Part shown: piece after piece, positions 44,565 to 54,000 of the stretch | How the letters are laid out: every line of letters begins with the position of its first letter | Position numbering within the stretch: position 1 is the first letter of the stretch | Assembly: GCF_009467825.1 (NCBI RefSeq) | Contig: NZ_WIOK01000007.1 | Coordinates: forward strand, 141,860 to 205,859 | Length of the DNA: 64,000 nt | Source: Cyclobacterium xiamenense | GTDB taxonomy: Bacteria > Bacteroidota > Bacteroidia > Cytophagales > Cyclobacteriaceae | Reading direction: 5' to 3' | The notes under the pieces: generated by a model | Seen by the model: only the letters and a program-made list of their open reading frames with translations | Told to the model about the DNA's origin: nothing | The model's database searches: none | Position numbers and translations under genes: made by a program

Positions 44565-46448
44565 ATGAGTGACCAGATCAAACACGAATGTGGGATTGCC
44601 CTGATCCGGCTAAGGAAACCGTTACAGTATTACATTGACAAATACAAAACGCCCTTTTATGCAGCCAATCGGCTGTATGTGCTGATGCAAAAGCAGATCA
44701 ATAGGGGCCAGGACGGTGCAGGAATCGCCAATATAAAGATCAATACCCCCCCCGGTACCCGGTATATTAGCAGGTACCGTTCGGTGGAATCCGAAGCGGT
44801 CACCAAAATTTTTCAGAAAATAAATAAAAAATACAAAAAGTCGAAGAAAGCCGGCAGCGAGGAAGATCTGATGGATGCCTCCTGGATCAAGGAGCACACC
44901 GCTTTTTCGGGGGAAGTCTGGCTGGGCCACCTCCGGTACGGAACCCACGGCCAAAACAGCATCGAAACCTGCCACCCGTTTTTGAAACAAAACAACTGGC
45001 GCAGCCGAAACCTGGTGATGGCGGGAAATTTTAACATGACCAACGTGGAGGAGCTCTTTGACAACCTGGTCAAACTTGGGCAGCACCCCAAAGAAAAGAC
45101 CGACACGGTCACGGTGATGGAAAAAATCGGCCATTTTTTGGACGAGGAAAACCAGCGCATTTTTGACAAATACAAAGGGCAGTTCACCAACCGGGAGATT
45201 ACGGAGGTGATCGAACAGGAATTGGACGTCGCCAGGATCCTTCGCAGAAGCTGCCGGGATTTTGACGGGGGCTATGCCATGGCTGGTTTGGTTGGAAATG
45301 GGGCGGGATTTGTTGTCCGGGACCCGAGTGGCATTCGCCCTGCCTATTACTATGCGGACGAAGAGATTATCGTCGTGGCTTCCGAAAAACCCCCCATAAA
45401 AACCGCTTTTAACATCGATTACCAGCAAATCAAGGAAATTCAGCCCGGTAACGCCCTAATTTTTGCCAAGGACGGATCCTATGCGGAGCACGAAATTATC
45501 CCGCCTCGCGAAAAAAAGAGCTGCAGTTTTGAGCGGATCTATTTTTCCAGGGGGACGGATCCCGATATCTACCGGGAGCGTAAAAATCTGGGACGGGCGC
45601 TTGTCCCCCAAATTCTCAAAGCCATCGATTTTGATTTGAAGAACACGGTTTTCTCCTACATACCCAATACGGCGGAAACGGCCTACTACGGCATGATCGA
45701 GGGGCTGGAAGACTACCTAAGTGCCAAACGAAGGGAAATTCTGATCGAGGGAAAACCCCATCTGGAAGACCTGGAGGACCTGCTGAATTTCCGGCCCCGG
45801 GTGGAAAAGTTGGTCAGCAAGGACGTGAAGTTGAGAACCTTTATTACCAATGATTCCGACCGGGACGTGATGGTGTCCAATGTGTACGATACGACCTACG
45901 AGGTGATTCGCTCCGGGGTCGATACCATTGTGGTGATAGACGACAGCATTGTCAGGGGCACCACGCTCGAAAAAAGCATTCTGACTACCCTGGACAAACT
46001 GAAACCCAAACGGATCATTATCGTTTCTTCCGCTCCTCAAATCCGGTTTCCGGACTGTTACGGCATCGACATGTCCCGAATGCGGGATTTTGTCGCTTTC
46101 CGGGCGGTAGTGGAGCTACTCCGCCAACGGGACATGGAGTATGTGTTGGATCAGGTGTACGATCAATGCATCGCCAATCCGGACGCCGAGGAGAATTTTG
46201 TCAAAGCCATCTACGAACCCTTTTCCGACCAGGAGATCTCCGATAAAATTGCTGAAATCATCACCTCCGAGAGCATCGAGGCCGAGGTTCACGTGATTTA
46301 CCAGACCGTGCAAAACCTGCACCTCTCCTGTCCTGCTCACCGGGGCGATTGGTACTTCACCGGAGATTTTCCCACAGAAGGCGGCATGCGCGTGGTGAAC
46401 AAGGCCTTTGTCAACTACATGGAAGGCAAAGTGATCCGGGCCTATTAA
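44565..46448 (+). CDS. Amidophosphoribosyltransferase-like protein, long form
   Basis: A 627-residue PurF homologue. The N-terminal class II glutaminase has the nucleophile candidate Cys9 (HECGIALIRL, after a short propeptide), then QINRGQDGAGIA and LGHLRYGTHG. The phosphoribosyltransferase part has the PRPP loop VVIDDSIVRGTTLEKSI. It is ~120-150 residues longer than usual PurF, with an inserted Lys-rich segment (around residues 85-100) and a long C-terminal part. This long form occurs in Bacteroidota, sometimes beside a normal PurF. It may catalyse PRPP plus glutamine to phosphoribosylamine, but a distinct role is possible. Confidence 0.85.
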   Translation: MSDQIKHECGIALIRLRKPLQYYIDKYKTPFYAANRLYVLMQKQINRGQDGAGIANIKINTPPGTRYISRYRSVESEAVTKIFQKINKKYKKSKKAGSEEDLMDASWIKEHTAFSGEVWLGHLRYGTHGQNSIETCHPFLKQNNWRSRNLVMAGNFNMTNVEELFDNLVKLGQHPKEKTDTVTVMEKIGHFLDEENQRIFDKYKGQFTNREITEVIEQELDVARILRRSCRDFDGGYAMAGLVGNGAGFVVRDPSGIRPAYYYADEEIIVVASEKPPIKTAFNIDYQQIKEIQPGNALIFAKDGSYAEHEIIPPREKKSCSFERIYFSRGTDPDIYRERKNLGRALVPQILKAIDFDLKNTVFSYIPNTAETAYYGMIEGLEDYLSAKRREILIEGKPHLEDLEDLLNFRPRVEKLVSKDVKLRTFITNDSDRDVMVSNVYDTTYEVIRSGVDTIVVIDDSIVRGTTLEKSILTTLDKLKPKRIIIVSSAPQIRFPDCYGIDMSRMRDFVAFRAVVELLRQRDMEYVLDQVYDQCIANPDAEENFVKAIYEPFSDQEISDKIAEIITSESIEAEVHVIYQTVQNLHLSCPAHRGDWYFTGDFPTEGGMRVVNKAFVNYMEGKVIRAY

Positions 46449-46465
46449 TCATAAAAACACAGCGA

Positions 46466-47515
46466 ATGATAAACGTAGCGTTACTAAAGCAAATCTGTGA
46501 GTTGCCGGGGGCACCCGGATTTGAGAAAAGAATCCGCGATTTCATTCTATCCGAAGTAAGGGGCCTGGTGGATGACCTGACGATCGATAATCTGGGCAAC
46601 GTGATCGCGGTCAAGAAAGGCAAGCGGAACCCCGAAAAAAAGCGGGTGATGGTGGCGGCCCACATGGACGAAATCGGTTTTATCGTCACCCATATCGACG
46701 AAAATGGCTTTTTGCGGTTTCACCCCCTGGGTGGCTTTGATCCCAAGACATTGACCGCTCAGCGGGTGCTTATTCACGGTAAAAAAGACCTGATCGGGGT
46801 AATGGGAAGCAAGCCCATTCACGTGATGACCTCCGAAGAAAAAACCAAACTGCCCAAGCTTACCGACTATTTCATCGACCTGGGTATGGACAAGGCCGAG
46901 GTAGAAAAATGGGTACAGGTAGGCGATCCCATTACCCGGGAGCGGGAATTGGTGGAAATGGGTAATTGCGTGAATTGCAAATCCATTGATAACCGAATCG
47001 CTGTTTTTATCCTACTGGAGACACTCCGGGAATTGGAGTCGCCCGCTTATGACGTGTACGCCACCTTTACCGTGCAGGAAGAGGTGGGACTGCGGGGAGC
47101 GCAGGTATCCGCCCACCACATCAATCCGGATTTTGGGATTGCACTGGATACCACCATCGCTTTTGATCTGCCCGGAGCGGCGGCACACGAGAAAATCACC
47201 GAACTGGGCAAGGGAACTGCCATCAAAATCATGGATTCTTCCGCCATTTGTGACTACCGGATGGTGCAATTTATGAAAGAAACGGCCAGCAAGAACAACA
47301 TCCCCTTTCAAACCGAAATACTGACGGCGGGCGGTACCGATACAGCCGGTGTGCAGCGAATGGGAAAGCAGGGAGCCATTGCAGGTGCGATCTCTATCCC
47401 CACCCGACACCTGCATCAGGTGATCGAAATGGCCAATAAAGCAGACGTGGCCGGAAGCATCCGGCTGCTACGCGCCTGCCTGGAAGAAATGGATGGCTTT
47501 GACTGGAAGCCCTAG
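46466..47515 (+). CDS. M42 family metallopeptidase (glutamyl aminopeptidase-like)
   Basis: A 349-residue cytoplasmic di-zinc aminopeptidase. Family motifs: VAAHMDEIGF (metal His/Asp), NCKSIDNRIA (bridging Asp), TVQEEVGLRGAQ (catalytic Glu), ALDTTIAFD and PTRHLHQVIE (metal His). The start at 46466 (MINVALLKQICELPG) is chosen: a longer frame from 46349 overlaps the purF-like gene and adds unrelated residues. It lies 17 bases after that gene and may be co-transcribed. Confidence 0.92.
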   Translation: MINVALLKQICELPGAPGFEKRIRDFILSEVRGLVDDLTIDNLGNVIAVKKGKRNPEKKRVMVAAHMDEIGFIVTHIDENGFLRFHPLGGFDPKTLTAQRVLIHGKKDLIGVMGSKPIHVMTSEEKTKLPKLTDYFIDLGMDKAEVEKWVQVGDPITRERELVEMGNCVNCKSIDNRIAVFILLETLRELESPAYDVYATFTVQEEVGLRGAQVSAHHINPDFGIALDTTIAFDLPGAAAHEKITELGKGTAIKIMDSSAICDYRMVQFMKETASKNNIPFQTEILTAGGTDTAGVQRMGKQGAIAGAISIPTRHLHQVIEMANKADVAGSIRLLRACLEEMDGFDWKP

Positions 47516-47531
47516 GAGCGGTGTCTTAAAA

Positions 47532-47981
47532 TCAGGTTTTTACCCGCTTTTTGGCTGCTTTTCGGTACAGGTACTTTTTTAATTCCTCGTAGCCAAGGTG
47601 TTCCTGATTGCTCAGGGAGAAGGAGTATTTGTCGGAAAAAACCAGGATTAGTTGCTTGAAGGTGCGCTGATTGGCGGTTACTTCTTCTTCCTGCCAGGCA
47701 AGCAGTTCCTGTATGGGATAGGTTCTTCGTTGTCCTTTGAGCGGCATCCAAAGGACAATTTGCTCCTTTCCGGCTGCCAAAAACTTGTATCCCGCCATCA
47801 TCTTTACCAGGATCAATAGCAGCACGACGGTCAGTAAACTGCTTCCGATCAGGTAAAAAAGCAGCGGAAATTCCCGGCTTCGGTAGAAATCGTTCAGCAA
47901 AAAAGCCAGCCCGGCCGTTAACGCCAGAACAATCAGGCTTAGAATCAGGTAGGTGCTTTTTTTGGGTTTACAGTGAATCAT
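47532..47981 (-). CDS. Hypothetical membrane protein, two helices plus cytoplasmic domain
   Basis: A 149-residue protein. Two membrane segments (about residues 10-30 and 38-60) are followed by a ~75-residue soluble domain with a PH-like strand pattern (EQIVLWMPLKGQRRTYPIQELLAWQEEE) and a basic tail. Function not recognised. It overlaps the 3' end of acpH by 14 bases, so the two are co-expressed. Confidence 0.6.
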   Translation of the reverse strand: MIHCKPKKSTYLILSLIVLALTAGLAFLLNDFYRSREFPLLFYLIGSSLLTVVLLLILVKMMAGYKFLAAGKEQIVLWMPLKGQRRTYPIQELLAWQEEEVTANQRTFKQLILVFSDKYSFSLSNQEHLGYEELKKYLYRKAAKKRVKT

Positions 47982-48573
47982 CTTCCTGCCGCAGTTGGTT
48001 CAGTTTGTCCTTTGAAAAAACAATCAATTCCTCAAAAAATTGTTTGAAACTTCCCTCAAAAAAGGCGTAGTGGGCCCGGAGAAATGCGGGGGCACGTTCC
48101 ATGTTGGAAGGAAAGGTCGTCCGGTACGAAAGCCCGGTGAACGAACGTTGTATCCCTTCCATGGTGCCGTAGGCCGCCAGCCAATTTTCCCGTTTCATGT
48201 AGGTAAATGGTGCCAGAAATTTTTGGGGCAGGATCGCTTCGTTCGCTTCAATTACCTCGTATACCCAGCTGGTAAATACCTGGATGCTCCGTTCGTCGTA
48301 GTCGTTCCAGTTTCGCGACAAGAAATGATCAAAAAACATGTCGGTGATGACCAGTGAATACCTGCCGAAATTCGGTTTGAGCAGCTCCTGGGTTTTTTTC
48401 ACCAGGGGGTGGCTGTCTGTAAATGCGTCGATCTCCCGGTGGAGTAAAATTCCCGTCACGATTTCCGCTGCAAACTGCTCCTCCAGGTTTCCCCTGACAA
48501 AATCCCCGATAAAATTCCCCACCAACACCTTAGGATCATTGAAGGATAAATATGCATGCGCAAGAAAATTCAC
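47968..48573 (-). CDS. acpH: Acyl carrier protein phosphodiesterase
   Basis: A 201-residue AcpH-family enzyme that removes phosphopantetheine from holo-ACP. The N-terminal motif NFLAHAYLS and GNFIGDFVRG match, followed by LLHREIDAFTDSHP and the metal-type Asp/His in DMFFDHFLSRNW. The start codon appears to be GTG. It is divergent from the helicase gene at 48650. Confidence 0.88.
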   Translation of the reverse strand: MNFLAHAYLSFNDPKVLVGNFIGDFVRGNLEEQFAAEIVTGILLHREIDAFTDSHPLVKKTQELLKPNFGRYSLVITDMFFDHFLSRNWNDYDERSIQVFTSWVYEVIEANEAILPQKFLAPFTYMKRENWLAAYGTMEGIQRSFTGLSYRTTFPSNMERAPAFLRAHYAFFEGSFKQFFEELIVFSKDKLNQLRQEDDSL

Positions 48574-48649
48574 CTGATCTTCAACTATTTTTTACTGGTT
48601 AATAGAATGATTTTCTTAATCTTTGCCTGTCAAAAAAGGAAAAATTGAA

Positions 48650-50584
48650 ATGGCAAATATAAGGGAAGAATTAGCATATACTACTAAACTTTTGCAGCTG
48701 GAGCGGCAGGAAGACCGGGATCAATTCCGAAACCTTACCTACCGAAAGTCGCTCAAAGAAAAGGTAGCCTCCGGAATGTGTTGGTATCCAGTGGATTTAC
48801 TCAAAGTCAGGTGGGCTTTTTCGGATCAGCTCGTCGTAGAGATCAGCACTGCAGAAATTTCCCAATCCCACGCATTTCAGTCTGGCAAATCCATCAGCTT
48901 TTTTTCCAATGCCGGAGAAAACGACAGTCGGAAGAAATTTGTGAACGGGGTGGTCAACGGCGTAAAGCGAAACAAGATGACCCTGAGCCTTCACACCGAA
49001 CAGTTGCCGGACTGGATACACGAGGGAAAACTTGGCGCGGAACTCCTTTTTGACGAATCTTCCTACAAAGCCATGGAACAAGCCATGGAGCAGGTAATTC
49101 GGGTAGCCGATGGCCGTCTTGCCCGCCTTCGGGATGTACTGCTTGGTGAGGAGGTGCCGGTCTTTTCCGATGGTTCCGTTCCGGAAGACTCCGGTCTCAA
49201 CGAAAGCCAAAACAAGGCATTGGCGCTCATTCAGAAGGCCCGGGACCTCGCCGTTGTACACGGGCCTCCGGGAACGGGCAAGACGACCACCTTGGTAAGG
49301 GCCGTCTTACAGGCGTCCCGCACGCATGCCCGGGTAATGGTCTGTGCGCCCAGCAATGCTGCAGTGGACGTGCTGGTGGAAAAGCTCGTCGCCGAGGACC
49401 TGCAGGTGCTTCGCCTTGGGCACCCTTCCAGGGTCGACGAAAACCTGATCCTGCAAACGCTGGATGCAAAAATTCTCAGCCATCCTTCCTACAAAATCTA
49501 TAAAAACCTGAAAAAATCCGGGGAGGCTTTGAAACGATCGGCACAAAAATTCAAGCGGAATTTTGGTGCAGCCGAACGGGAGAAGCGAAACCAACACATG
49601 GAAGAAGCCCGGAGGTGTTTTGGAGAGGCGCGGCAGCTGCACGACTACATGCAGCAGGACCTCCTGGCCTCCAGTCAGGTAATCGCCTGCACCCTGGTAG
49701 GGGCTGCGTCATCCTTGCTCAAAGGGAAAACCTTTCCGATTGTGTTTATGGACGAGGCTGCACAGGCGCTGGAACCTGCCGCCTGGATTCCCCTTTTAAT
49801 CGCCGATAAGCTGGTGATGGCCGGCGATCACTGCCAGCTTCCCCCGACCATCAAATCCCTAAAAGCGGCCGAAGGTCTGCGGCATACCCTTTTTGAGAAG
49901 GCCATTGCCAGGCATCCCCAGGCCTCCCACATGCTTACCATTCAATACCGAATGCCAGCAGGCATCATGGCTTTTCCAAATGCGGTCTTCTACGGAAAGG
50001 CTTTGCAGGCAGCTCCCAATACGCTTTCGCATTACCTGCGCCCGGAAGAACCGGTGATGGAATTTATCGATACGGCGGGCAGTGGTTTTACAGAATTTCA
50101 GGATCGGGAAACCCTCAGCACCGGCAACAAGGAAGAGGCACAGATGCTTCTGACCTTGCTAACCAATCTGATGCGAAAAATCGGTTGGAAGGCCAATGCT
50201 GAGCGGGATTGGGAAATCGGGCTGATTGCCCCGTACAGCGCGCAGGTGCGGTTGCTTCGGCAGTATTTGGACGAAGATCCCGAATGGATGTTTTTGAAAC
50301 AAAAGCGAGACGCCATTTCCATTCAGACCGTAGACGGCTTTCAGGGTCAGGAAAAGGATATCGTGCTGATCAGCCTTACCCGCTCCAATCCCCAGGGAGA
50401 GATTGGCTTCTTAAGCGATACCCGAAGGATGAACGTGGCACTCACCCGGGCAAAGCGCAAGCTCATTGTGTTGGGGGATAGTGCCACCATAGGCACCCAT
50501 CCGTTTTACCAGGCATTCCTGGATCACGTGCAGGCAAACGACTGCTACCACAGTGTGTACGAGTATTGGGATGGGGGCCAGTGA
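48650..50584 (+). CDS. UPF1/SMUBP2-like superfamily 1 helicase
   Basis: A 644-residue SF1B helicase of the IGHMBP2-type family. An N-terminal beta-barrel-like region (residues ~20-140) precedes Walker A GPPGTGKT at 205-212. Walker B DEAAQ starts at 368, GDHCQLPPT follows, then late motifs TVDGFQGQEKDIV and NVALTRAKRKLIVLGD. The ATG at 48650 is preferred to a TTG upstream, because an AATCTTTG promoter-like element would lie over that TTG. It is a compact relative of the large helicase at 1828. Likely substrate RNA or DNA; role unknown. Confidence 0.9.
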   Translation: MANIREELAYTTKLLQLERQEDRDQFRNLTYRKSLKEKVASGMCWYPVDLLKVRWAFSDQLVVEISTAEISQSHAFQSGKSISFFSNAGENDSRKKFVNGVVNGVKRNKMTLSLHTEQLPDWIHEGKLGAELLFDESSYKAMEQAMEQVIRVADGRLARLRDVLLGEEVPVFSDGSVPEDSGLNESQNKALALIQKARDLAVVHGPPGTGKTTTLVRAVLQASRTHARVMVCAPSNAAVDVLVEKLVAEDLQVLRLGHPSRVDENLILQTLDAKILSHPSYKIYKNLKKSGEALKRSAQKFKRNFGAAEREKRNQHMEEARRCFGEARQLHDYMQQDLLASSQVIACTLVGAASSLLKGKTFPIVFMDEAAQALEPAAWIPLLIADKLVMAGDHCQLPPTIKSLKAAEGLRHTLFEKAIARHPQASHMLTIQYRMPAGIMAFPNAVFYGKALQAAPNTLSHYLRPEEPVMEFIDTAGSGFTEFQDRETLSTGNKEEAQMLLTLLTNLMRKIGWKANAERDWEIGLIAPYSAQVRLLRQYLDEDPEWMFLKQKRDAISIQTVDGFQGQEKDIVLISLTRSNPQGEIGFLSDTRRMNVALTRAKRKLIVLGDSATIGTHPFYQAFLDHVQANDCYHSVYEYWDGGQ

Positions 50585-50593
50585 GTCCCGGTC

Positions 50594-51124
50594 TCAGGCC
50601 TGTTCGGAAGCCCGAAAGCGCGCATCCAGGTAAGAAAGCACTTCCCCAAATTGGGCGGCGGCGGCCAAAATGGATTCAGGGGCTTTTTTACCGGTTAATT
50701 TGCTCAGCAACAATCCGTAGAGCGTATGGATAAAAATCTGAATTTCGTGACCGGGATTTTCTTCGGTAAGGTCCGCAAGCAGGGAGAGTAGGTGAGGCTG
50801 AGCTTTGCGGTAGAGGGCCAGGTAGTCCGGGTCCCGTTTGAGTAATTTCCAGTGAAAGTTTGCCAGCCGATCCACCAGGACCTGCACCTCGGGTAGGTGG
50901 CCTTTTTCTTCAATTCCGGCCCGTTTCATCCCATCGGCCAGTTCGGCCAGCCAGGCTTTGCTTTCGGTCCGGTCTTGCGGGCTTACGTTCTTGTGCGTCA
51001 ATACATACTGCTCCAGGTCTTCCCTGTTGAATCCATAGGCGCGGATAAGGTCTTCCATGCGGTACAGGTACAGGATGTATTCGATCAGGTGCTCGTTTTT
51101 CTTTTTTTCGGCAATCGATTTCAT
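50594..51124 (-). CDS. DUF4924 family protein
   Basis: A 176-residue all-helical protein starting MKSIAEKKKNEHLIEYILYLYRMEDLIRAYGF in two linked helices, the typical opening of DUF4924, a Bacteroidota family of unknown function. It is Leu/Ala-rich throughout with no membrane segment. The ATG at 51124 is preferred to the longer frame from 51190. Confidence 0.75.
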   Translation of the reverse strand: MKSIAEKKKNEHLIEYILYLYRMEDLIRAYGFNREDLEQYVLTHKNVSPQDRTESKAWLAELADGMKRAGIEEKGHLPEVQVLVDRLANFHWKLLKRDPDYLALYRKAQPHLLSLLADLTEENPGHEIQIFIHTLYGLLLSKLTGKKAPESILAAAAQFGEVLSYLDARFRASEQA

Positions 51125-51242
51125 GTGTTTATAATTGTTTTTGAGTAGCCACATAGCCTGTCCCGATCCTGAATCGGGAGAATCTTGCATGCTTTATAAT
51201 CATCCCACTGGGTGACGTTCTCGTCATGCTCGATTTCATGGC

Positions 51243-51848
51243 TTAGGGGTAGATCGTCTGCCGTAGGTCCAGCAGCTCTGAGGTAAAAAATGCATCCCAA
51301 CGCTTTTGCGCGTCGGCATTTCGGGGTTTGGTGGTTTGGGCATCGTATTGAGAGTCCAGCCTTTTCCAGTCTTTGAAGTTTTCCCGGATGATGCCGTTCA
51401 GCTGGGCTTTGTATTGGTCGGGATCAAATGCCCGGCCGTTTACATCCCGGACAATGCGGTACCCAATGATCTGGGCGATGGCGAAATGACCGTTTTCGTG
51501 GTGCAATACCTGTTTTTTGGTGGCCTCATCCGAGCGGCTCAGAAAATCCCGGCTCACCTGAGACAGGTCCTTTTGCAGCTGGATTTTGGCATTGATTTCC
51601 AGCTGTATGTGGTCGGGGTAGGTATGGACCTTCAGGATCTCCACCTCGCAGGTGCTGAGGCAAATGGCATTGATGCTGCTTTTGTCCCGGATGACATCCA
51701 CCTGTTTAAAATCCTCCCAGGTAAGGGTTCGGTTGGGAGAGACCGTCACCTTTCCTCGTTTGGGCAGGTCTTTGGGAATCGACCCCGAAAGCAGGCTGCC
51801 ACAAAAAAACAGGGTGGCTGCCACACAGAGAAAAGCATATCTATTCAT
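51243..51848 (-). CDS. DUF922-like exported putative zinc protease
   Basis: A 201-residue secreted protein with a signal peptide (the first ~22 residues). It carries LTWEDFKQVD near the mature N-terminus and an HENGH motif (HExxH) in VLHHENGHFAIAQ, which fits the DUF922 group of putative zinc proteases. Two nearby Cys (CLSTC) may form a disulfide. The substrate is unknown. It is the last ordinary gene before the repeat-rich region. Confidence 0.72.
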   Translation of the reverse strand: MNRYAFLCVAATLFFCGSLLSGSIPKDLPKRGKVTVSPNRTLTWEDFKQVDVIRDKSSINAICLSTCEVEILKVHTYPDHIQLEINAKIQLQKDLSQVSRDFLSRSDEATKKQVLHHENGHFAIAQIIGYRIVRDVNGRAFDPDQYKAQLNGIIRENFKDWKRLDSQYDAQTTKPRNADAQKRWDAFFTSELLDLRQTIYP

Positions 51849-52064
51849 TAAATCCCGGTATTTCTTCGCATCGTTTGTGATTTCTCGGCCCTGCTTTCAA
51901 TGGATTGGGGACCAGAAATCCGATTGGATACTGGTCTTTTTACCGAGCGGCGTTCCACCAGCTTTCAAATATCTGCGATTCTGCAAACAAATCCAACCTG
52001 CGAGATGCTGGTACCGCCGATCACTCGGCTAATCGGGGATAATCCAGTACGAGCGAAAAAGATT
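51849..52064. other. Start of the repeat-rich gap; no gene seen
   Basis: These ~216 bases hold the leader of the DUF922-like gene and no recognisable feature. Together with the repeats that follow they form a ~870-base stretch (51849-52721) without an intact gene. Confidence 0.4.
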
Positions 52065-52163
52065 CACCACAGGATACGCATAGTAACTCGGATAAAAAGT
52101 AAGAAAAACGGGTCAATTTTGGAGGCTAAAAAAATCTGTGAAAATCTATGCGAATCCGTGGTG
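52065..52163. repeat. Inverted-repeat element, diverged copy
   Basis: Begins CACCACAGGAT and ends ATCCGTGGTG. The two ends are inverted partners, so it folds as a long hairpin of about 99 bases. The left arm is degenerate relative to the later copies. Confidence 0.6.
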
Positions 52164-52175
52164 AAAAAAAGGATG

Positions 52176-52287
52176 CACCACAGATTACTCAGATTAACAA
52201 AGATTAAAAAATGGGTGGAGAATGCTACTGAGTGAGGTCAATCCTGGTACCTAAAAAATCCGTGAAAATCTGTGCGAATCCGTGGTG
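52176..52287. repeat. Short inverted-repeat element (112 bases)
   Basis: Left arm CACCACAGATTACTCAG..., right arm ...GCGAATCCGTGGTG. The reverse complement of the right arm aligns with the left arm over ~33 bases. This is the minimal form of the composite repeat, without the inner block; a similar 113-base copy lies at 62635-62747. Confidence 0.75.
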
Positions 52288-52336
52288 ATAAAATAAGGTG
52301 CACCACAGATTACTCAGATTAACACAGATAAAAAAC

Positions 52337-52544
52337 GCCACTGGGTGAAGTATGCCACTTCACCCTGCTATTTTTGGTATCAAAAACAGATAATATCCGC
52401 CAAAAAGCCATTTGAAATGGCTAAATTTAAACGTTTCCATGAATGATTTTCCTAAAGTTCTGTCCATGGATCCGGCATTGCAAATGCCTTGCTGGCGTTA
52501 ATAAAGGAATAAAAGGGATGTAGATGCAATCTACACCCAGTCGA
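52337..52544 (+). repeat. Inner repeat block, copy 1
   Basis: A ~208-base block from GCCACTGGGTGAAG to CTACACCCAGTCGA. It contains four successive hairpins: GGGTGAAGT with ACTTCACCC; AGCCATT with AATGGCT; GGCATT with AATGCC; GTAGAT with ATCTAC. The last three have loops based on TGCA. Other copies: 53727-53934, 54052-54259, about 60443-60643, 62362-62567 and 62801-62984. Confidence 0.75.
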
Positions 52545-52721
52545 GCGAAACGAGGAAAAACGGCAGCCGCTACCGGCAAAAATCCGGGGGGTACAAATCG
52601 GAAAGGTAATCGTTCGTATTCTATTTCTTCAAATGGTAATCATCACCTAAAACCGCCCATCTACCGGAATCAAGCGGAAACAAAAAATACACTAAATACA
52701 CTTTTTTTTATATCTTGTATC

Positions 52722-53651
52722 ATGGCAAAACGCTACCACAACATACACGATATATTCGTCAGGGAGTCATTCTCCGATTCGGAAAGAGCTGTGGCATTCT
52801 TTGAGCGCTTCTTGCCAAATACATTGGTGAAACAATTTAATTTAGAATCCCTTACTGTACTTAAAGAAACCTATATCAATGAAATCTTAAAAGAGCACTT
52901 TTAGGATCTGGTATTCGAAGTTTCCCTCAAATCCGATAATACGATCAAAACCGATGTCGTTCTGCTCTTCGAACACAAATCATCATCGGACCGAAATGTG
53001 CTGTTTCAGATAGGGTATTATTTGTTTTCGCACTGGAAAAAATGTCTTTCAGAAAATAAAGAACTAAAACCCATCATTCCGATAATTTACTTTCAAGGCA
53101 AGAAAAACTGGAAAGTCGGAAATCTTTCAGACCTGTTCAAAAACTACCCAAAGGAGGTAAAAGACTTCTTGCCGAGGCTCAATCATATCTTCATAGACCT
53201 GAAAACGATCCGCAAAGATCAGCTAATGGATATGCGAAGCACTATGATGAAGGCTGCCATACTCGCACAGCAGTGGCGCATCAATCCGACAAAACTGAAG
53301 GAAGATTTCGAACGCATCTTCCGGCTGCTACCGTTAGAGGGTACAAACAGGAACTTTTTGGAGATGGTCGTTGTATATGCTTTAAATGTTTCCGAAATTA
53401 CTGAAGCCCAACTGGGCGAAACTATAAAATCAATTCCCGAACCTTTAAAAGAGAAAATTATGACAACCTATACCATGCTTATCGAAAAAGGAGAAAAATT
53501 AGGAATTGAAAAAGGGAAACTCGAGGAAAAAAGCGAGGTTATTCTTAGCCTCTTTGACGAAGGATTCGAAACGCCAAAAATAGCCAAAATAGTAAAATTG
53601 CAGGAAGAGGAAGTAGTGAAAATCCTAAAGGATAAGGAAAAGTTAAAATGA
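52722..53651 (+). pseudogene. Rpn/PD-(D/E)XK nuclease family gene interrupted by an in-frame TAG
   Basis: The reading frame begins MAKRYHNIHDIFVRESF and continues 60 codons to a TAG at 52902-52904. The same frame then resumes directly with DLVFEVSLKSDNTIKTDVVLLFEHKS and runs to 53651. The FEHKS with the preceding Asp is the PD-(D/E)XK core of the Rpn (recombination-promoting nuclease, transposase_31) family. In relatives the position is usually Ser, so a single C-to-A change (TCG to TAG) would explain it. With readthrough the product would be about 309 residues. It is flanked by repeats. Confidence 0.85.
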
Positions 53652-53726
53652 GCATTAGGTTTTTCTATCTCAAACTAAAGGAACTTCGGAGTCCTTATCT
53701 TGATGTAATGACTGACTTATAATTCC

Positions 53727-53934
53727 GCCACTGGGTGAAGTATGCCACTTCACCCTGCTATTTTTGGTATCACAATCAGATAAGATCCGTCAAAAAGCCA
53801 TTTGCAATGGCTAAACGTACACTTTTCCAGGAATGATTTCCCTAAAGCTCTTGCCATGAAGCCGGCATTGCAAATGCCTTGCCGGCGTTAATAAAAGAAT
53901 AATAGGGATGTAGATGCAATCTACACCCAGTCGA
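53727..53934 (+). repeat. Inner repeat block, copy 2
   Basis: A direct repeat of 52337-52544 with small differences, carrying the same four hairpins. It lies about 75 bases after the Rpn pseudogene. The 75-base spacer holds one small hairpin (AAGGA with TCCTT). Confidence 0.75.
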
Positions 53935-54000
53935 AGGATCAATCCTGACACCTAAAAAATCCGTGAAAATCTGTGCGAATCCGTGGTGAAAAAAAGGATG

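Larger units (their letters stand above)
52301..53988. repeat. Composite repeat holding an Rpn-type gene between two inner blocks
   Basis: The outer arms are the same inverted pair as in the short elements (left arm 52301-52332, right arm ending 53988). Inside, two direct copies of the ~208-base inner block (52337-52544 and 53727-53934) flank the Rpn pseudogene. Normal copies have one inner block, so the gene entered, or was framed by, a duplicated block. Confidence 0.7.

Noticed and set aside
46349..46465. Earlier start for the M42 peptidase
   Set aside because: It overlaps the coding end of the purF-like gene; translated residues are Arg/His-rich noise.
52524..52721. Upstream extension of the Rpn frame
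   Set aside because: It starts inside the repeat block (from the CTACACCCAG hairpin) and lacks family similarity; the family begins at MAKRYHN (52722).
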